A stretch of 64,000 nt of DNA, taken from contig CAZRHE010000005.1 in assembly GCA_964599875.1 (NCBI GenBank), positions 1-64,000 on the forward strand, in the 5' to 3' direction. Position numbers and translations under genes: made by a program. Source of the stretch: RGIG4097 sp964599875. Its GTDB lineage: Bacteria > Bacillota > Clostridia > Christensenellales > CAG-917. This document shows positions 62,214-64,000 of this stretch, piece after piece. The notes below the pieces were generated by a model that worked only from the letters and a program-made list of their open reading frames with translations, ran no database searches and was not told the origin of the DNA. Each line of letters opens with the position of its first letter. The first letter of the stretch is position 1.

Positions 62214-62540
62214 GCAAGATTAGTCTGTAAGCCGAGTTCTGTCTTGAACGGTCATCTATCTAGCCTATGCGTTGCCGCATAGATCAAGCGACGTGTGGAG
62301 CGGACGGGCAGCCCTATATGCTCCGGTCTTGCATCGAGTGGGGTTTACATCGCGCCTCGTCACCGATTTGCGGGTGAGCTCTTACCTCGCCTTTCCATCC
62401 TTACCCTTGCGGGCGGTATTTTTCTGTTGCACTTTCCTTAAAGTCGCCTTCACAGGTATTTCACCTGCACTCTTGCCCTATGATGCTCGGACTTTCCTCA
62501 CGGTATTTCTACCCCGCGACCGTCCGGCTAACTTGCGAGA
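62214..62540 (-). ncRNA. rnpB: RNase P RNA
   Basis: About 325 nt on the minus strand, class A type. P1 pairs GCAAGTTAG (near 62536) with CTAATCTTGC (62215-62224). Universal elements are visible: GAGGAAAGTCCGAGC near the 5' end, the P10-P11 region with GGTAAGAGCTCACC, and the 3' element ACAGAACTCGGCTTACAGAC. It is the catalytic subunit that trims tRNA 5' leaders, including the tRNA operon in this window. Confidence 0.95.
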
Positions 62541-62542
62541 TT

Positions 62543-62571
62543 ATATTAGCACGAGCGGAAATAAATTGCAA
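62543..62571 (-). promoter_or_regulatory. Promoter of rnpB
   Basis: Minus strand: TTGCAA (62566-62571), 17-bp spacer, TAATAT (62543-62548), with an overlapping TATAAT three bases further on. Confidence 0.65.
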
Positions 62572-62586
62572 GCGAAAGCGTATAAA

Positions 62587-62610
62587 AAACGAACCCTTTC
62601 GAGTTCGTTT
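62587..62610 (-). terminator. Terminator of recN
   Basis: Minus strand AAACGAAC and GTTCGTTT enclose TCGAAAGG, and T-residues follow. It lies 24 bp after the recN stop and before the rnpB promoter. Confidence 0.85.
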
Positions 62611-62633
62611 CCGAATATCTAACGCGGCGTAGA

Positions 62634-64000
62634 TTATTTTGTTTGGATGGATTTTTTGTATTCTTCCGCCCAATTCTTCATTTCTTTCGCATGCGGGATT
62701 GCGTGGACGGAATAATCTTTTCCGCCGAGTAATCTTGCGATTTCGCCAATATTGTCGTCGAGCAAATCGAGATGCGTGTTGGTTTTGCCGTTTTCGGTGG
62801 ATTTTGCGATGAGATAATGACTGTCCGCCATAGACGCAAGCGCGGGCATATGCGTGACCGCAATAACTTGACGCGTGCGGGATATATTGCACATTTTCTC
62901 TGCGACGACTGCGGATATATTTCCAGAAATGCCGGTGTCGATTTCGTCGAAAATCATCGTGCCTATTTCGTCGACGTCCGCAATAATGTTTTTAAGTGCG
63001 AGCATAAATCTCGACATTTCGCCGCCCGAAATGATTTTTGCAAGGGGTTTAAGCGGCTCGCCGGGGTTTGGTGAAATCATGAATTCTACCGTATCAGCAC
63101 CCGACGCGGTGATTTTGTCGGGATTTTCGGTTGAAGATATATCGACTTTGAAAGTGCTTCCGCCCATTCCCAAGTCGCCGAGTTCTTTCAAAATTTTCTT
63201 TTCGAGAGAATTTGCGATTTTCCCTCTGATTTCAGTGAGTGCACGTGCCTCCGATAGCAATTTTTTCGCGGTTTTTTCTATATCGATTTCGAGTTGTTCC
63301 ACTCTTTCCGCGCAGTTTACGAGCATATCGTATTCTTCTTTCGCGCTCTCGTAAAATTCGTTAAGGCTAATATAACTTCCGCCGTATTTTCTTTGTATTC
63401 CGCGAACGACTTCCAGTCTTGATTCGATTTCGTCTGCGCCGTAGCGGTCGAAATCGAGTTCGTTAAGAAAATCTTTGACGGTTTCCGCTACGTCGATAAT
63501 TTCCTCTCTTGCGTCGTAAAGACGCTCGTTAAGTCCCTCGATTCTATTGTCGTAACTCGAAATGAGGTTGAGAGTTGCGATGGTGGTTTTAAGTGCGCTC
63601 GAAACGGCGGTCGATTCGTATCCGTCAAGCAAGTCTTTCGCACTGTTGAGCGCATCCAAAATTTTCTCGATATTGCGAATGCGTTTTCTTTTTTCAAGGA
63701 GTTCGTCTTCTTCCCCTTCTTTGACGTCCGCTTTCTCGATTTCGGCAATCTGATAGGACAAAATATCCAATTTTCTTTCTCTATCCGATTGATTTCCGAT
63801 ATTGTCGAGTTCGTTTTTGAGGCTTACGTAGCGGGAGTGCAAATCCTTGACTTCATTGCGGATTTCGCTCACTTCACTTCCGCCTAAATTGTCGAGAAGA
63901 CCGAGATGATTAGCAGGATTAAGCAAAGACTGGTGTTCGTGTTGACCGTGAATGTCTACGAGCAAATCCGTGAGCCCGCGAAGAGTTGCAAGAGTTGAAA
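62634..64000 (-). CDS. recN: DNA repair protein RecN, C-terminal part
   Basis: The last 455 or so residues of RecN; the N-terminus with Walker A lies beyond base 64000. The frame is open to the window edge (STLATLRGLTDLLVDIHGQHEHQSLL, a family hallmark). A long coiled coil (about residues 30-270 of the visible part) precedes the ABC signature SGGEMSRF, the Walker B FDEIDTGISG and the VIAVTHMPALAS switch region. RecN is an SMC-like ATPase that holds broken DNA ends for recombinational repair. Confidence 0.96.
   Translation of the reverse strand, partial: STLATLRGLTDLLVDIHGQHEHQSLLNPANHLGLLDNLGGSEVSEIRNEVKDLHSRYVSLKNELDNIGNQSDRERKLDILSYQIAEIEKADVKEGEEDELLEKRKRIRNIEKILDALNSAKDLLDGYESTAVSSALKTTIATLNLISSYDNRIEGLNERLYDAREEIIDVAETVKDFLNELDFDRYGADEIESRLEVVRGIQRKYGGSYISLNEFYESAKEEYDMLVNCAERVEQLEIDIEKTAKKLLSEARALTEIRGKIANSLEKKILKELGDLGMGGSTFKVDISSTENPDKITASGADTVEFMISPNPGEPLKPLAKIISGGEMSRFMLALKNIIADVDEIGTMIFDEIDTGISGNISAVVAEKMCNISRTRQVIAVTHMPALASMADSHYLIAKSTENGKTNTHLDLLDDNIGEIARLLGGKDYSVHAIPHAKEMKNWAEEYKKSIQTK

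Overview
The window looks like a chromosomal segment of a spore-forming, low-to-moderate GC Firmicute, most likely a Clostridia member. The evidence is a spoIIAA-spoIIAB-sigF operon, spoVAC-spoVAD-spoVAE, yunB, strong AGGAGG-type ribosome binding sites, TTGACA/TATAAT-type promoters, CCA-encoding tRNAs and a classic Firmicute rimP-nusA-ylxR-ylxQ-infB-rbfA block. I cannot name the species. No complete prophage, CRISPR array or insertion sequence is visible.

Layout. 0-3.5 kb: a small ribbon-helix-helix-like protein, a large PadR regulator carrying a C-terminal membrane domain, and a tyrosine recombinase, all on the minus strand. 3.7-5.2 kb: the sigma-F operon (minus). 5.3-6.5 kb: a six-tRNA operon (Pro, CAT, Asp, Phe, Thr, Tyr) followed by a 161-bp tandem repeat that duplicates the tRNA-Tyr tail and its terminator, then an array of mini-hairpins separated by TGAAAT/ATTTCA boxes. 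6.6-12.1 kb (plus): a lipoprotein, a SpoVK/CbxX-like AAA+ ATPase, two YbjN-like proteins, an M29 aminopeptidase and another lipoprotein. 12.2-15.4 kb: spoVAC/AD/AE and convergent yunB. 15.5-24.7 kb (plus): pheS-pheT-mutS2-membrane protein-cysteine desulfurase-thiI-MBL hydrolase. 24.7-27.0 kb: a class A penicillin-binding protein (minus). 27.1-35.7 kb (plus): miaB-mutS-mutL, miaA and a YnbB-like PLP enzyme.

36.5-60.4 kb is minus-strand core metabolism and gene expression. It contains rimP-nusA-ylxR-ylxQ-infB-rbfA-nrnA-truB-ribF-nfo, then frr-uppS-cdsA-dxr-rseP-ispG and an exonuclease-only PolC relative at the usual polC position, then pyrH, rpsB-tsf, a DUF1292 protein, and rarA-ABC exporter-ruvX. 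60.4-64 kb holds a candidate structured RNA, an unidentified anchored protein, the RNase P RNA and the C-terminal part of recN, which runs off the window.

The most unusual signal is a 33-bp gapped palindrome, AMTATTCY-N17-RGAATAMT. It occurs five times with identical 8-17-8 geometry, plus one degenerate copy, spaced roughly 8-14 kb apart in both intergenic and coding DNA. One copy lies 2 bp beyond the stop codon of the tyrosine recombinase gene and overlaps the padR promoter, and a half-site overlaps the recombinase promoter. Other points of interest are the membrane-tethered PadR, the mini-hairpin array, the polymerase-less PolC relative, the Smr-less MutS2 and the promoter-hairpin-terminator RNA near 60.5 kb.
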